This document shows positions 55,006 through 63,809 of a stretch of DNA of 64,000 bases, one piece after another (the first letter of the stretch is position 1; the number at the start of each line of letters is the position of its first letter). A program made the position numbers and the translations under genes. The DNA is from Nakamurella leprariae (GTDB taxonomy: Bacteria; Actinomycetota; Actinomycetes; Mycobacteriales; Nakamurellaceae): the NCBI RefSeq assembly GCF_016918035.1, contig NZ_JAERWK010000010.1, positions 248,001 to 312,000 of the forward strand, written 5' to 3'. Below the pieces are notes generated by a model. It was not told the DNA's origin, did no database searches, and saw only the letters and a list, made by a program, of their open reading frames with translations.

Positions 55006-56198
55006 GCGTCTTCGACGACCTGGTCGGCCAGCCGGACGCCGTGGCCGAGCTGACCGCGGCGGTGGCGGCCGCGGACGGCGACCCCTCGGTCCCGGCCGCC
55101 GCGATGACCCACGCCTGGCTGTTCACCGGGCCGCCCGGTTCCGGCCGGTCGGTGGCGGCCCGCGCCTTCGCGGCCGCCCTGGAGTGCCCCGACCGCGGCT
55201 GCGGACACTGCGCGCACTGCCGCACCACGGTGGCCGGCACCCACGCCGACGTGCGCAGCGTGGTGCCCGAGGGTCTGAGCATCTCGGTCAAGGAGATGCG
55301 GGCAGTGGTCCAGCTGGCCGCCCGCCGCCCGGCCACCGGCCGCTGGCAGATCGTGGTCATCGAGGACGCCGACCGGCTCACCGAGGGCGCGTCCAACGCC
55401 CTGCTCAAGGCGGTCGAGGAGCCGCCGGCGCACACGGTCTTCCTGCTCTGCGCCCCGTCCACCCATCCGGACGACGTGTCGGTGACCATCCGGTCGCGGT
55501 GCCGCGGGGTGGCCCTGCGGACCCCGGCCCCGGCGGCCATCGCCGAGGTGCTGGTGCGCCGGGACGGCATCGACCCGGAGGCGGCCGACTGGGCCGCCGC
55601 GGTGGCCGGCGGGCACGTGGGCCGGGCCCGGCGCCTGGCCACCGATCCGGCCGCTCGGGACGAGCGGACGCGGATCCTGTCCGTGCCCGCGGCGGTCCGC
55701 GCGCTGTCCGACGTCTTCGCCGAGTCCACCGAGCTGCTCGGCACGGCCAAGCAGGCCGCCGCCGGGGTCGCCGAGCGACGCGACGCGGCCGAGCTGGAGG
55801 CGCTGCGGACCGCGCTCGGGGCGGGCGGCACCGGCAAGGGCGCGGCCACCGCGGCCCGGGGCAGCACCGGCGCGATCCGCGAGCTGGAGCGGCGGCAGAA
55901 GCTGCGCTCGACCCGCACCGAGCGGGACGTGCTCGACCGGGCGCTGGTGGACCTGTCCGGCTTCTACCGGGACGTGCTGACGCAGGGGCTCGGCGCCCGG
56001 GTGCCGCTGAACAATCCGGACCTGGACGACGACGTGCGCACCACCGCCGAGCGGATCGGCCCGGCGGGCGCGCTGAGCCGGCTCGAGGCGGTGTTGGCCT
56101 GCCGCGAGGCGCTCGAGCTGAACGTGAAGCCGCAGATCGCGGTCGAGGCGCTGATGGCCCAGCTGCTGGCCGGGTCGGCGGTGCCGGACGGCCGCTGA
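55002..56198 (+). CDS. holB: DNA polymerase III subunit delta'
   Basis: 398 residues, clamp-loader subunit. VFDDLVGQPDAVAEL opens the AAA+ module; the P-loop region is TGPPGSGRSVAARAF, with Arg for the catalytic Lys, as is common in delta' which does not hydrolyse ATP. Zinc motif CPDRGCGHCAHC near 63-74; IEDADRLTEGASNALLKAVE (Walker B to sensor 1) and SRCRGVALRTP (the SRC motif) follow. Coupled to the methyltransferase gene. Confidence 0.94.
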   Translation: MSVFDDLVGQPDAVAELTAAVAAADGDPSVPAAAMTHAWLFTGPPGSGRSVAARAFAAALECPDRGCGHCAHCRTTVAGTHADVRSVVPEGLSISVKEMRAVVQLAARRPATGRWQIVVIEDADRLTEGASNALLKAVEEPPAHTVFLLCAPSTHPDDVSVTIRSRCRGVALRTPAPAAIAEVLVRRDGIDPEAADWAAAVAGGHVGRARRLATDPAARDERTRILSVPAAVRALSDVFAESTELLGTAKQAAAGVAERRDAAELEALRTALGAGGTGKGAATAARGSTGAIRELERRQKLRSTRTERDVLDRALVDLSGFYRDVLTQGLGARVPLNNPDLDDDVRTTAERIGPAGALSRLEAVLACREALELNVKPQIAVEALMAQLLAGSAVPDGR

Positions 56199-56205
56199 GC
56201 GGGCG

Positions 56206-56238
56206 GTGGACGGGCAGTGGACGGGCAGTGGACGGGCG
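56206..56238 (+). repeat. 11-bp tandem repeat after holB
   Basis: GTGGACGGGCA repeated three times (last copy with one change), in the 94-base gap before the PSP1 gene. Confidence 0.75.
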
Positions 56239-56280
56239 CTGAGCCGGGACCGCGCCGGTCCGGTGGCGGGCGGAGGCGAC

Positions 56281-56286
56281 TACCCT
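56281..56286 (+). promoter_or_regulatory. -10 box for leaderless transcription of the PSP1 gene
   Basis: TACCCT ends six bases before the ATG at 56293. Confidence 0.5.
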
Positions 56287-56292
56287 CCGGCC

Positions 56293-57129
56293 ATGGGCAT
56301 GCTGTGCGCGGTCACCTTCAGCCGCAACGGCCACCTGCACTACGCCGATCCAGGGGAGCTCCGCCCGGCCGTGGGTGACGCGGTGCTGCTGCCCACCCCG
56401 CACGGGTCGGTGACGGCGACCGTGGTGTGGGCGGCCGAATGGAGCAGCGAGGACACTTCAGGGTTCCCGCGGCTGCTCGGCCCGGCCACCGCCGAGGACC
56501 TGGCCGAGGCGGACGCGCAGCGCCGGGTCAAGGCCCGCGCGCTGGTCGCCACCCGCAAGCTGGTCCGCGAGCACGGCCTGCCGATGAAGGTGCTGGCCGT
56601 CGATCCGCAGCCGGCCAGCGGTGACGCCGGCGAGCATCCCGCCCGGATCGTCATCCACTACTCGTCCCCGGAGGTCGTCGACTTCCGATCGTTGTTGCGG
56701 GACCTGTCCGCCACGCTGGGCAGCCGGGTCGAGCTGCGGCAGCTCGGCGCTCGGGACGCCGTCCGCGTGACCGGGTCGATCGGCTCCTGCGGGCGGGACA
56801 CGTGCTGCTCGACGTTCCTCAAGGACTACGACCCGGTCACCCTGGCCATGGCCCGCGAGCAGGACCTGCCGGCCAATCCGATGCGCATCTCCGGGGCCTG
56901 TGGTCGGCTGATGTGCTGCCTGAAGTACGAGCACCCGCTCTACCAGGAGTTCGCCGAGTCGGCGCCGGCGGTGGGGGAGCAGGTCGACACCCCGGCCGGA
57001 CCGGGGCGCGTGGTCGGGCACTCGGTGCCGCGGGACGGTGTGGTGGTGAAGCTGGCCGCGGACGGCTCGAAGCAGGTGTGCCCGGTGGCGTCGGTGTGCA
57101 GCTCCCGGCAGGCCTACGAGTCCCGCTGA
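56293..57129 (+). CDS. ricT: PSP1 C-terminal domain protein (RicT/YaaT family)
   Basis: 278 residues. Central VDFRSLLRDLSATLGSRVEL, then IGSCGRDTCCSTFL and ISGACGRLMCCLKYEH near 210-225: the multiple conserved Cys of RicT, which in Bacillus forms part of an Fe-S Ric complex guiding RNase Y. No RicA or RicF gene is visible here, and most actinobacteria lack RNase Y, so the role is open. Downstream of holB, an arrangement shared with many Gram-positive bacteria (holB-yaaT). Confidence 0.9.
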   Translation: MGMLCAVTFSRNGHLHYADPGELRPAVGDAVLLPTPHGSVTATVVWAAEWSSEDTSGFPRLLGPATAEDLAEADAQRRVKARALVATRKLVREHGLPMKVLAVDPQPASGDAGEHPARIVIHYSSPEVVDFRSLLRDLSATLGSRVELRQLGARDAVRVTGSIGSCGRDTCCSTFLKDYDPVTLAMAREQDLPANPMRISGACGRLMCCLKYEHPLYQEFAESAPAVGEQVDTPAGPGRVVGHSVPRDGVVVKLAADGSKQVCPVASVCSSRQAYESR

Positions 57130-57169
57130 CCGAGCGTGCCCCGAACCACGGAACGGTCCGGACAGCACA

Positions 57170-57204
57170 ACGGCCCTGCCAGCGTTGCCGCTGGTCAGGG
57201 CCGT
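57170..57204. terminator. Bidirectional terminator between ricT and tRNA-Thr
   Basis: ACGGCCCTGCCAGCG pairs with CGCTGGTCAGGGCCGT around a TTGC loop with one mismatch. It follows the ricT stop by 40 bases and the tRNA by two bases on the other strand. Confidence 0.8.
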
Positions 57205-57206
57205 GA

Positions 57207-57282
57207 TGGAGCCGCTTTGGGGAATCGAACCCCAGACCTTCTCATTACGAGTGAGATGCTCTACCGACTGAGCTAAAGCGGC
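57207..57282 (-). tRNA. tRNA-Thr (anticodon CGT)
   Basis: GCCGCTTTAGCTCAG start, acceptor GCCGCTT/AAGCGGC, anticodon loop CTCGTAA, T arm GGGGTTCGATTCCCC. The CCA end is encoded (57207-57209), unlike the other tRNAs here. Confidence 0.96.
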
Positions 57283-57291
57283 AGCGCGACG

Positions 57292-57297
57292 AGTGTA
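57292..57297 (-). promoter_or_regulatory. -10 box of tRNA-Thr
   Basis: TACACT on the minus strand, nine bases before the mature 5' end, so the precursor leader is at most a few bases. Confidence 0.5.
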
Positions 57298-57352
57298 GCC
57301 GCTCCACGGCGGCCTCCGTGACGCCCGCGCGGACGCCCGGGGCGAGGAGGCG

Positions 57353-57844
57353 TCAGGCCTCGGCCATCGCGTCGATGATCCGGCCGCACAGCCGGCCGAA
57401 CTCCTTCTGCTCCTGCGGGCTCAGCGACTCGAACATGATGGCGCGGACGGTGCGGGCGTGGTCCGGCGCGGCGTGCACCAGCTGGTCGTAGCCGGCGTCG
57501 GTGAGGGTGGCCAGCTGGCCGCGGCGGTCGCCGGGGGACGGGGAGCGCTGCACCCACCCCCGCTCTTCCAACCGGGCGACCGCGTGCGACAACCGGGACT
57601 GGGACGACTGGGCGGCGGTGGCCAGCTGGTTCATCCGCATCGAGCGGTGGGGCGCCTCGGACAGCATGACCAGGATGGTGAAGTAGGTGTGCGGCATGCC
57701 CGCGGTGCGCTGCAGGTTGCGCTCGATCCGCTCATTCAGCTCACCGGTCATGCGGCGGAAGGTGCGCCAGACCGCCTGCTGGTCGGAGGAGAGCCAGGGC
57801 TCGTCGACTGCTGATTCGTCCTCGCCTACCGGCTCGTCTGACAC
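57353..57844 (-). CDS. MarR-family regulator
   Basis: 163 residues with a winged helix: LSEAPHRSMRMNQLATAAQ, SSQSRLSHAVARLEERGWVQ (recognition helix) and RSPSPGDRRGQLATLTDAG (wing) near 64-118. Divergent from ribD with 165 bases between. GTG start with TATCGT six bases upstream, so leaderless. Direct repeats TCCGATCGTG/TCCGATCACG in the gap (57869-57894) may be operator elements. Ligand unknown. Confidence 0.9.
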   Translation of the reverse strand: MSDEPVGEDESAVDEPWLSSDQQAVWRTFRRMTGELNERIERNLQRTAGMPHTYFTILVMLSEAPHRSMRMNQLATAAQSSQSRLSHAVARLEERGWVQRSPSPGDRRGQLATLTDAGYDQLVHAAPDHARTVRAIMFESLSPQEQKEFGRLCGRIIDAMAEA

Positions 57845-57850
57845 CGCGTC

Positions 57851-57856
57851 ACGATA
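57851..57856 (-). promoter_or_regulatory. -10 box of the MarR gene (57353)
   Basis: TATCGT on the minus strand, six bases before the GTG at 57844. Confidence 0.55.
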
Positions 57857-57997
57857 GCGCGCAGGACTGCTCCGATCGTGTCATCTCCGATCACGGCGTT
57901 CGGGCCGTGGCGCCGCTCCGTCCACGTCCGGCCGTCACCCACTGCGGGACGCGCGTCCCGGCCGCGCACCCGGTGCGGCGCGGTCGGCCAGCCCGGG

Positions 57998-58003
57998 GAG
58001 ACT
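57998..58003 (+). promoter_or_regulatory. -10 box of ribD
   Basis: GAGACT ends six bases before the GTG at 58010. No FMN riboswitch is present; the predicted leaderless mRNA leaves no room for one. Confidence 0.4.
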
Positions 58004-58009
58004 GACCGG

Positions 58010-59188
58010 GTGCAGCCGTCCGTTCCCGTCCCGACCCCGGCCGTCGCTCCGGCTCCGCCGGACCCCGGTCCCGCTCCCACCCGTGCCGAACTGGTGGCGC
58101 TGGACCGGGCGGTCGAGCTGGCCGGGCGCGGCGCGGGCACGGTGCTGCCCAATCCGGTGGTGGGCTGCGTGCTGCTGGACCCGACCGGCCAGGTGGTCGG
58201 CGAGGGCTTCCACCAGCGGGCCGGCGAGCCGCACGCCGAGGTGCACGCACTGGCCGCGGCGGGTGATCGCGCGCGCGGCGCCACCGCGGTGGTCACCCTG
58301 GAGCCCTGCAACCACGTCGGCCGCACCGGGCCGTGCTCCGAGGCGTTGCTGGCCGCCGGGGTGGTGCGGGTGGTGGTCGCCGTCCGCGACCCGTTCGCCC
58401 CGGCCGCGGGCGGCATCGAACGGCTCCGGGCCGGTGGGGTCACCGTGGTCGACCTGCCCGCCCACGCCGCCCTGGAGTCGGCCGACGACACCGCGGCCGC
58501 CGTCGCCGGTGCCATCGAGCACGCCGAGACGGTGAACCGGGTGTGGCTGCACGCGGTCCGCACCCGCCGCCCGTTCGTCACCTTCAAGGCGGGCATGACC
58601 CTGGACGGACGGATCGCGGCGCCGGACGGCACCAGCCGGTGGATCACCTCACCGGAGGCCCGAGCGGACGTGCACCGGCTGCGGGCCCAGGTCGACACCA
58701 TGCTGGTCGGCGTGGGCACCGTGCTGGCCGACGACCCGGCGCTGACCGTCCGGGACGCTGACGGCACCCCGGTAGGCCGGCAGCCGCTGCGGGTGGTGGC
58801 CGACTCGACGGGCCGCACCCCATCGACCGCGCGGGTCCGCGACGACGCCGCCCCGACCTGGATCGCCGGCGCCGACGAGGTGGGCGATGGCACCCGGGTC
58901 GACCTGGTGCGGTTGCTGGAGGAGCTGTACCGGCGGGACCGCCGGCACGTGCTGCTGGAGGGCGGCCCCACCCTGGCCGCCGCGTGCTTCGACGCCGGCC
59001 TGGTCAACGAGGCGGTCCTGTACGTCGCCCCGACGGTGCTGGGAGCGGGTCGCCCGGCGGTCGACGGGGGCCGCTTGCACACCCTGGCCGAACGCACCGA
59101 CGGCGTGCTCCGGTCGGTCCGCCAGGTCGGCCCGGACGTCCGCCTGGACGTGGTCTTCCCGGTGCTGCTGTCCCGTCCGAACTCTTGA
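58010..59188 (+). CDS. ribD: Bifunctional riboflavin biosynthesis deaminase/reductase
   Basis: 392 residues. Deaminase part: NPVVGCVLLDPTGQVVGEGF, the zinc motif HAEVHAL and PCNHVGRTGPC. Reductase part from about 190: FVTFKAGMTLDGRIA, SRWITSPEARADVHRLRAQV, LVGVGTVLADDPALTVRD, LLEGGPTLAAA. Converts the pyrimidine intermediate of riboflavin synthesis in two steps. Here it stands alone without ribE/ribA/ribH neighbours. GTG start is based on the promoter position. Confidence 0.94.
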   Translation: MQPSVPVPTPAVAPAPPDPGPAPTRAELVALDRAVELAGRGAGTVLPNPVVGCVLLDPTGQVVGEGFHQRAGEPHAEVHALAAAGDRARGATAVVTLEPCNHVGRTGPCSEALLAAGVVRVVVAVRDPFAPAAGGIERLRAGGVTVVDLPAHAALESADDTAAAVAGAIEHAETVNRVWLHAVRTRRPFVTFKAGMTLDGRIAAPDGTSRWITSPEARADVHRLRAQVDTMLVGVGTVLADDPALTVRDADGTPVGRQPLRVVADSTGRTPSTARVRDDAAPTWIAGADEVGDGTRVDLVRLLEELYRRDRRHVLLEGGPTLAAACFDAGLVNEAVLYVAPTVLGAGRPAVDGGRLHTLAERTDGVLRSVRQVGPDVRLDVVFPVLLSRPNS

Positions 59189-59473
59189 CGAGGGGCGGCT
59201 TCTCGCCCGAGAGGGAGGACTCGACGCGGGGAGATCAAGCGCTCGGTGGCCTGGTCCTGGTGGTGGCGCTGCTGCGCCGGCCCCGGACGTCTCCGGCGTC
59301 GTCGCCGGCGCTGGACGCCACGGCTCGGTCCTGACCCGGCGCCGGTCGCCCGCCCCACGGGACGGCGGCACGATGCGCAACAGGCCCGAACGCGGGCTTC
59401 ACGCCAACTCGCGGTGCGTTGACACGCAACCACATAGAGTCACGACCACGGACGAGCGTCCATGACCGGTGGG

Positions 59474-59546
59474 TGGGCCCCGTGGGGATCGAACCCACAA
59501 CCCGCGGATTAAAAGTCCGCTGCTCTGCCAGTTGAGCTAGAGGCCC
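59474..59546 (-). tRNA. tRNA-Lys (anticodon TTT)
   Basis: GGGCCTCTAGCTCAA start; acceptor GGGCCTC/GGGGCCC with one G-U; anticodon loop CTTTTAA; T arm GTGGGTTCGATCCCCAC. CCA not encoded. Confidence 0.95.
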
Positions 59547-59600
59547 TCGGGGTCCCGATGCCCGGCGGAGCACCGGAGCGGCGGGCGACCGCCGGGCAGC

Positions 59601-59606
59601 AGCCTA
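59601..59606 (-). promoter_or_regulatory. Candidate -10 box of tRNA-Lys
   Basis: TAGGCT on the minus strand, 54 bases before the mature 5' end. Confidence 0.4.
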
Positions 59607-59680
59607 CCGGCTGGACGCCGTCCGATCGGGCGTCGTGCACCGCACCCGGTGCACGGCACGAGGGGTGGCCGGAGGCAGCG

Positions 59681-60727
59681 GTGGCATGGTTCGGCAGGGC
59701 GCGGCGGGAATCCGCGGAGAACAAGCCGGGCGCGGGCCCGGACCCGGGTGCGCCCTTCGTCGACGACGCGCCGACCGGGCCGGTGGAGCGCTGGTACTCC
59801 GATCCGGACGCCCAGGGGCCGGACGAGGTGCCGGAGGACGAGCACGGCGATGAGGCGCAGGCGGCCGAGGACCCCGGGGCATCCGCGCCGCCCGCGGACG
59901 CGACCCCGTCGCCGGCCGGACCGGTGCGGCCGGCCGGTCCCGCCGTTCAGGTCGACCGGCTGACCGTGCACCACGGTGGGCGGTCGGTGTTCGCCGACGT
60001 CTCGTTCACCGTGCCGCGGGCCGCGGTGGTCGCGATCGTCGGTCCGTCCGGTGCCGGTCGGTCCAGTCTGCTGCTCGCGGTGACCGGGCACCTGGCGGTG
60101 ACCGCCGGGACCGCGGTGGTGGCCGGTGTGTCGGTGACCGAGCAGGCCCACCAGGTGCGGCAGTCGACGTCCGTGGCCCGGCTGGGCGGGCTGATCGAGC
60201 CGGAGCCGGCGTTGACCGTCGGCGAGGCCGTCCGGGAGCGCTGCCTGCTGGACGGCGTGACCACCGCCGCGGGGCGGATCCGGTTCGACGAGGCGGCCCG
60301 CATCCTCGGGGCGCAGCTGCCCGACCACCGGCTGGTCCGGGACCTGGACGGAGTGTCGGCCGGGCAGCTGGCCGTGGCGCTGGCCTGCGCGCGGCCCAGC
60401 GACCTGGTGGTCCTGGACGATCTCGACGAGGGGCTGGACGGCCCCGGGCAGCACCAGCTGGCCCGGGCGCTGACCCGGCTGGCCGTGGTCGGCCCGGCCA
60501 TCCTGGTCGCCACCACCGACCGCTGGCCGGTGGTCGACGTGGTGGACAGCGTGGTCGAGCTGCCGCCGCCGGTCCCCCCGGACGCGATCGTCCCGGCCCC
60601 CGGCGCGCCCGCACCGCCCGCGGCCGTCCCGACCCCACCGCCACCGTCCGGACCGCCGACCCCGCCGGGACCCGCTGACGGTCCGGATCCCGCCCAGCCG
60701 CGCACCGACCCCGAGGACGCCCGATGA
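59681..60727 (+). CDS. ABC transporter ATP-binding protein with altered Walker A, partner of YhgE/Pip protein
   Basis: 348 residues. The N-terminal 85 residues are acidic and low-complexity; the ATPase core starts VQVDRLTVHHGGRSVFADVSF near 89. The P-loop is VGPSGAGRSSLL: Arg instead of Lys. The signature is DGVSAGQLAVALACARP and Walker B LVVLDDLDEGLDG (no catalytic Glu right after the Asp pair). The C-terminal 50 residues are Pro-rich. ATP hydrolysis is thus likely impaired. Start GTG has GGAGGCAGCG before it. Overlaps the next gene by ATGA. Confidence 0.85.
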   Translation: MAWFGRARRESAENKPGAGPDPGAPFVDDAPTGPVERWYSDPDAQGPDEVPEDEHGDEAQAAEDPGASAPPADATPSPAGPVRPAGPAVQVDRLTVHHGGRSVFADVSFTVPRAAVVAIVGPSGAGRSSLLLAVTGHLAVTAGTAVVAGVSVTEQAHQVRQSTSVARLGGLIEPEPALTVGEAVRERCLLDGVTTAAGRIRFDEAARILGAQLPDHRLVRDLDGVSAGQLAVALACARPSDLVVLDDLDEGLDGPGQHQLARALTRLAVVGPAILVATTDRWPVVDVVDSVVELPPPVPPDAIVPAPGAPAPPAAVPTPPPPSGPPTPPGPADGPDPAQPRTDPEDAR

Positions 60728-62931
60728 TCTCCGCAGCCCGGCTGGCCGGCGCCGAACTCCGCCGCTTCCGGGGGCCGCTGCCCAAGCTGGCCCTGACCTT
60801 CATCCTGCTGGTGCCGCTGCTGTACGGGGCGCTGTACCTGTGGTCGAACTGGGATCCCTACGGCCGGCTCGACCAGGTGCCGGTCGCCGTGGTGAACGAG
60901 GACCAGGCCGTGTCCGTGGACGGCCGCACCATCGACGCCGGCGACCAGTTCGTGGCCCAGCTGCAGCAGGAGAAGATCTTCGACTGGCACTTCGTCGAGC
61001 AGTCCGAGGCCCAGGACGGACTCCGTGACGGCCGGTACTACCTGATCATCACCGTCCCCGAGGACTTCTCGCAGAGCCTGGCCAGCGGCACCGGCAACGA
61101 CCCGATGCGGGCGACCCTGCTGCTGCAGCGTGACGACCACAACGGGTACGTCATCGGCATGCTCACCGACTCGGTCCGCACCGAACTGGAGGCGGCCATC
61201 GACAAGGCCGCCATCGGGGCCTACTTCGAGGCGGTGTTCACCAATCTGCAGAACATCCGCGGCGACGTCCAGCAGGCCGCCGACGGCGCCGCGCAACTGG
61301 CCTCCGGTGCGGCGTCGGCGGTCTCGGGCGGGGGCGAGCTGGCCGGCGGTCTGACGTCGGCGAAGGACGGCTCCGGCCAGCTGGTCTCGGGTTTGATCGA
61401 CGCCCGCAGCGGGTCCGGGCAGCTGGTCTCCGGTGCGCAGACCGCGCAACAGGGCGCCGCCCAACTCGCCGCCGGGGTGGCCGACGCCGCCCAGGGTGCC
61501 GCCGAACTCAGCTCCGGGCTGGCCGACCTGCAGACCGGGTCCGGCCAGCTGGTCACCGGGGCCGACCAGGTCGCCCAGGGCACCCAGCAGCTGGCCGATC
61601 AGGTCGTCCCGGCGCTGGACGCGGTGGCCGGCGCCATCCCCGGTCTGCAGCGGCTGAACACCGATTTCGATGCCCTGGTCGACCGCGACAGCGGCGCCGC
61701 CCAGGGCGATCTGGCCGCCCTCGCGCAACAGGTGCAGCAGCTGCCGGACAGCCCGGCTCGCACCCAGCTGCTGGCCACCCTGCAGTCGCTGACCGGGCGG
61801 GTCGGCCAGGTGGCCGACACGGTGGACGCGGTCACCGCGGCGCTGGACGCACAGGGCAGCACCCTGCAGGCCGACCTGACCACCGCGGCGAGCCGGATCG
61901 ACGAGCTGGCCCAGGGCGCGGCCGAGGTGGCCGCCGGGGCGCAGGAACTGGACACCAACCTCGTCACGGCCGCCGCCGGCGCCGACACGCTCGCGGCCGG
62001 ACTGGCCACCGCGACCACCGGCGCCCAGGACCTGGACACCGGGCTCACCACGCTGGTCACCGGGGCCCAGCAGCTCGACGCGGGCCTGGGCACTCTGCAG
62101 ACCGGGGCGGTGCAACTGGACGACGGTCTGGACACCGCGCAGACCGGTCTGGGCACGCTGAACGACGGGCTCACCCAGCTGTCCTCCGGCAGTACCCAAC
62201 TGGCCGACCAGCTCAGCGCCGGCGCACAGCGCATCCCCGCCCTGGACGACTCGCAGGCGGGCGCGGCGGCCTCCGTGCTCTCCCAGCCCGTCGCGGTGAG
62301 CACCACCATCGACAACGCGGCCGGCACCTACGGGCGGGGCCTGGCGCCGTTCTTCTTCTCGATCGCCATCTGGGTGTTCGGCATCACGGCGTTCCTGGTG
62401 TTGCGGCCCGGCTCGCCGCGGGCGCTGATCGGCCGGGCCTCGCCGGTGCGCCTGGCCCTGGCCGGCTGGTTCCCGGTGCTGGGCATCGGTGCGGCGGGCG
62501 CCATGATCCTCTTCCTGGTCGCCTGGTTCGCCCTCGGACTGGATCCGGTGAACATCGGCATCTCGATCGGCGTGGTGCTGCTGGCCACCGTCTGCTTCAC
62601 CGCGATCGCCTACCTGCTCCGGGCCGCGCTCGGCGTGGTCGGCTCGGCCATCTCGCTGGTGCTGCTGATGGTCCAGCTCACCAGTTGCGGCGGCATCTAT
62701 CCGGTGGAGACGCTGCCGCTGCCGCTGCGCGCCATTCATCCCTTCATGCCGATGAGCTACCTGGTCGACGCGCTGCGGGTGGGCTTCACCGGTGGCCCGG
62801 CCGACCTGCTGGTCCGGGACGTCCTGGTGTTGGCGGGCGTGGCGGTGGCCGCGCTGGTGGGCTGTGTGCTGGTGGTGCGGGGCAAGCAGCGGATGAGCGT
62901 CAGTACGTTGCACCCGGCGCTGAGCACCTGA
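60724..62931 (+). CDS. YhgE/Pip-family membrane protein
   Basis: 735 residues: one N-terminal helix (PLPKLALTFILLVPLLYGAL), an extracellular domain with VPVAVVNEDQAVSVDGRTID, and a very long helical stretch (about 180-510) built from repeats of the type GAxQLxxGLxxAxxGxxxL, then five C-terminal membrane helices (ABC-2-like). Family members include the phage infection protein Pip and ESX-associated YukE-export partners; actinobacterial ones go with an ABC ATPase, as here, and probably export lipids or proteins. Confidence 0.9.
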   Translation: MISAARLAGAELRRFRGPLPKLALTFILLVPLLYGALYLWSNWDPYGRLDQVPVAVVNEDQAVSVDGRTIDAGDQFVAQLQQEKIFDWHFVEQSEAQDGLRDGRYYLIITVPEDFSQSLASGTGNDPMRATLLLQRDDHNGYVIGMLTDSVRTELEAAIDKAAIGAYFEAVFTNLQNIRGDVQQAADGAAQLASGAASAVSGGGELAGGLTSAKDGSGQLVSGLIDARSGSGQLVSGAQTAQQGAAQLAAGVADAAQGAAELSSGLADLQTGSGQLVTGADQVAQGTQQLADQVVPALDAVAGAIPGLQRLNTDFDALVDRDSGAAQGDLAALAQQVQQLPDSPARTQLLATLQSLTGRVGQVADTVDAVTAALDAQGSTLQADLTTAASRIDELAQGAAEVAAGAQELDTNLVTAAAGADTLAAGLATATTGAQDLDTGLTTLVTGAQQLDAGLGTLQTGAVQLDDGLDTAQTGLGTLNDGLTQLSSGSTQLADQLSAGAQRIPALDDSQAGAAASVLSQPVAVSTTIDNAAGTYGRGLAPFFFSIAIWVFGITAFLVLRPGSPRALIGRASPVRLALAGWFPVLGIGAAGAMILFLVAWFALGLDPVNIGISIGVVLLATVCFTAIAYLLRAALGVVGSAISLVLLMVQLTSCGGIYPVETLPLPLRAIHPFMPMSYLVDALRVGFTGGPADLLVRDVLVLAGVAVAALVGCVLVVRGKQRMSVSTLHPALST

Positions 62932-63082
62932 TCGCACCGGTCGGGACGGGAATCAAGATCGGCTCGGTGACGCGGCCGTGATTGCGCTCTGTGCGAACGA
63001 CCCGGATCCTGGCACGCAGCACTGCACCGGACGGAGCGATCGGTCCGGCCCAGCCTCCGCCACCGACGGAACAGGAGCGTCC

Positions 63083-63664
63083 GTGACCACCGATGCCGCC
63101 GAGTCGACCCAGGACGCCGGGGTCCCGCCCCAGCCCCCGTCCCCGGCCACGTCGGCGGAGCCCAGGCCCTCGGCCGGCGGGGCCGACCTGCCGGCCGAGC
63201 TGGCCGACGCGATCATCGGTCTGGTCCGGCAGTACCACAGCCTGCGGGTACGGATCAACGACGGCAAGGACGTCGACGCCCCGCCGCAGATGGCCGTGCT
63301 GGGTCGGCTGGTCGACCTCGGGCCGTGCCGGGCCAGCGTGCTGGCCGAGGCGCTCCTGAGCGACCCGTCCACGGTGTCGCGGCAGGTGGCCGGGCTCGTC
63401 AAGGCCGGCTGGGTGGACCGGGGCCCCGACCCGGTCGACGGCCGGGCCGCGATCCTGTCCATCACCGAGGCCGGCCGGCAGCGTTGGGTCGAGCACTGGC
63501 GCCGCCGCGGTGAGGCCCTGGCGCCGGTGGTCGAGCGGTGGAGTGACGAGGACCAGGTGGACCTGGCCCGACTGTTGCGTCAGTACACCCTCGACGTCGA
63601 CCGGCACTGGGACGAGGTCGTCACCGCGTTCCGCAAGCCGCCGGCGGCCGGTCCGGGCGCCTGA
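63083..63664 (+). CDS. MarR-family regulator after the YhgE/Pip gene
   Basis: 193 residues. After a 40-residue Pro/Ser-rich start, the winged helix is APPQMAVLGRLVDLGPCRAS, LSDPSTVSRQVAGLVKAGWV and the wing GPDPVDGRAAILSITEAG. GTG at 63083 with ACAGGAGC upstream; an ATG-type start 105 bases earlier would add an unlikely extension. Probably controls the adjacent ABC/Pip genes. Confidence 0.88.
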   Translation: MTTDAAESTQDAGVPPQPPSPATSAEPRPSAGGADLPAELADAIIGLVRQYHSLRVRINDGKDVDAPPQMAVLGRLVDLGPCRASVLAEALLSDPSTVSRQVAGLVKAGWVDRGPDPVDGRAAILSITEAGRQRWVEHWRRRGEALAPVVERWSDEDQVDLARLLRQYTLDVDRHWDEVVTAFRKPPAAGPGA

Positions 63665-63731
63665 TCCGACCGGTCGGTCGGACCCCGGTCGTCACGGCTG
63701 GAGCCCCGCCACCTGCGGGTCGGGTACCGTT

Positions 63732-63761
63732 TTGGAAGTCTCCACCGGCCTGCCGTATGCT
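63732..63761 (+). promoter_or_regulatory. Promoter of the tRNA-Glu cluster
   Basis: TTGGAA (63732-63737) and TATGCT (63756-63761) separated by 18 bases, the best -35/-10 pair in the window; about 48 bases before the tRNA. Confidence 0.7.
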
Positions 63762-63809
63762 TTCACAGCTCCCAACGGCCAGCCGTTGGAGGCGGGTTCC
63801 ACCGGGCCG

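Noticed and set aside
59435-59440. TAGAGT -10-like box on the plus strand before tRNA-Lys
   Set aside because: It would transcribe antisense through tRNA-Lys. The TTGACA nearby is only ten bases away, too close for a promoter.
59947-62937. A 996-codon minus-strand frame over the ABC/Pip genes
   Set aside because: Shadow frame of Gln/Gly/Arg repeats mirroring the Pip repeats.
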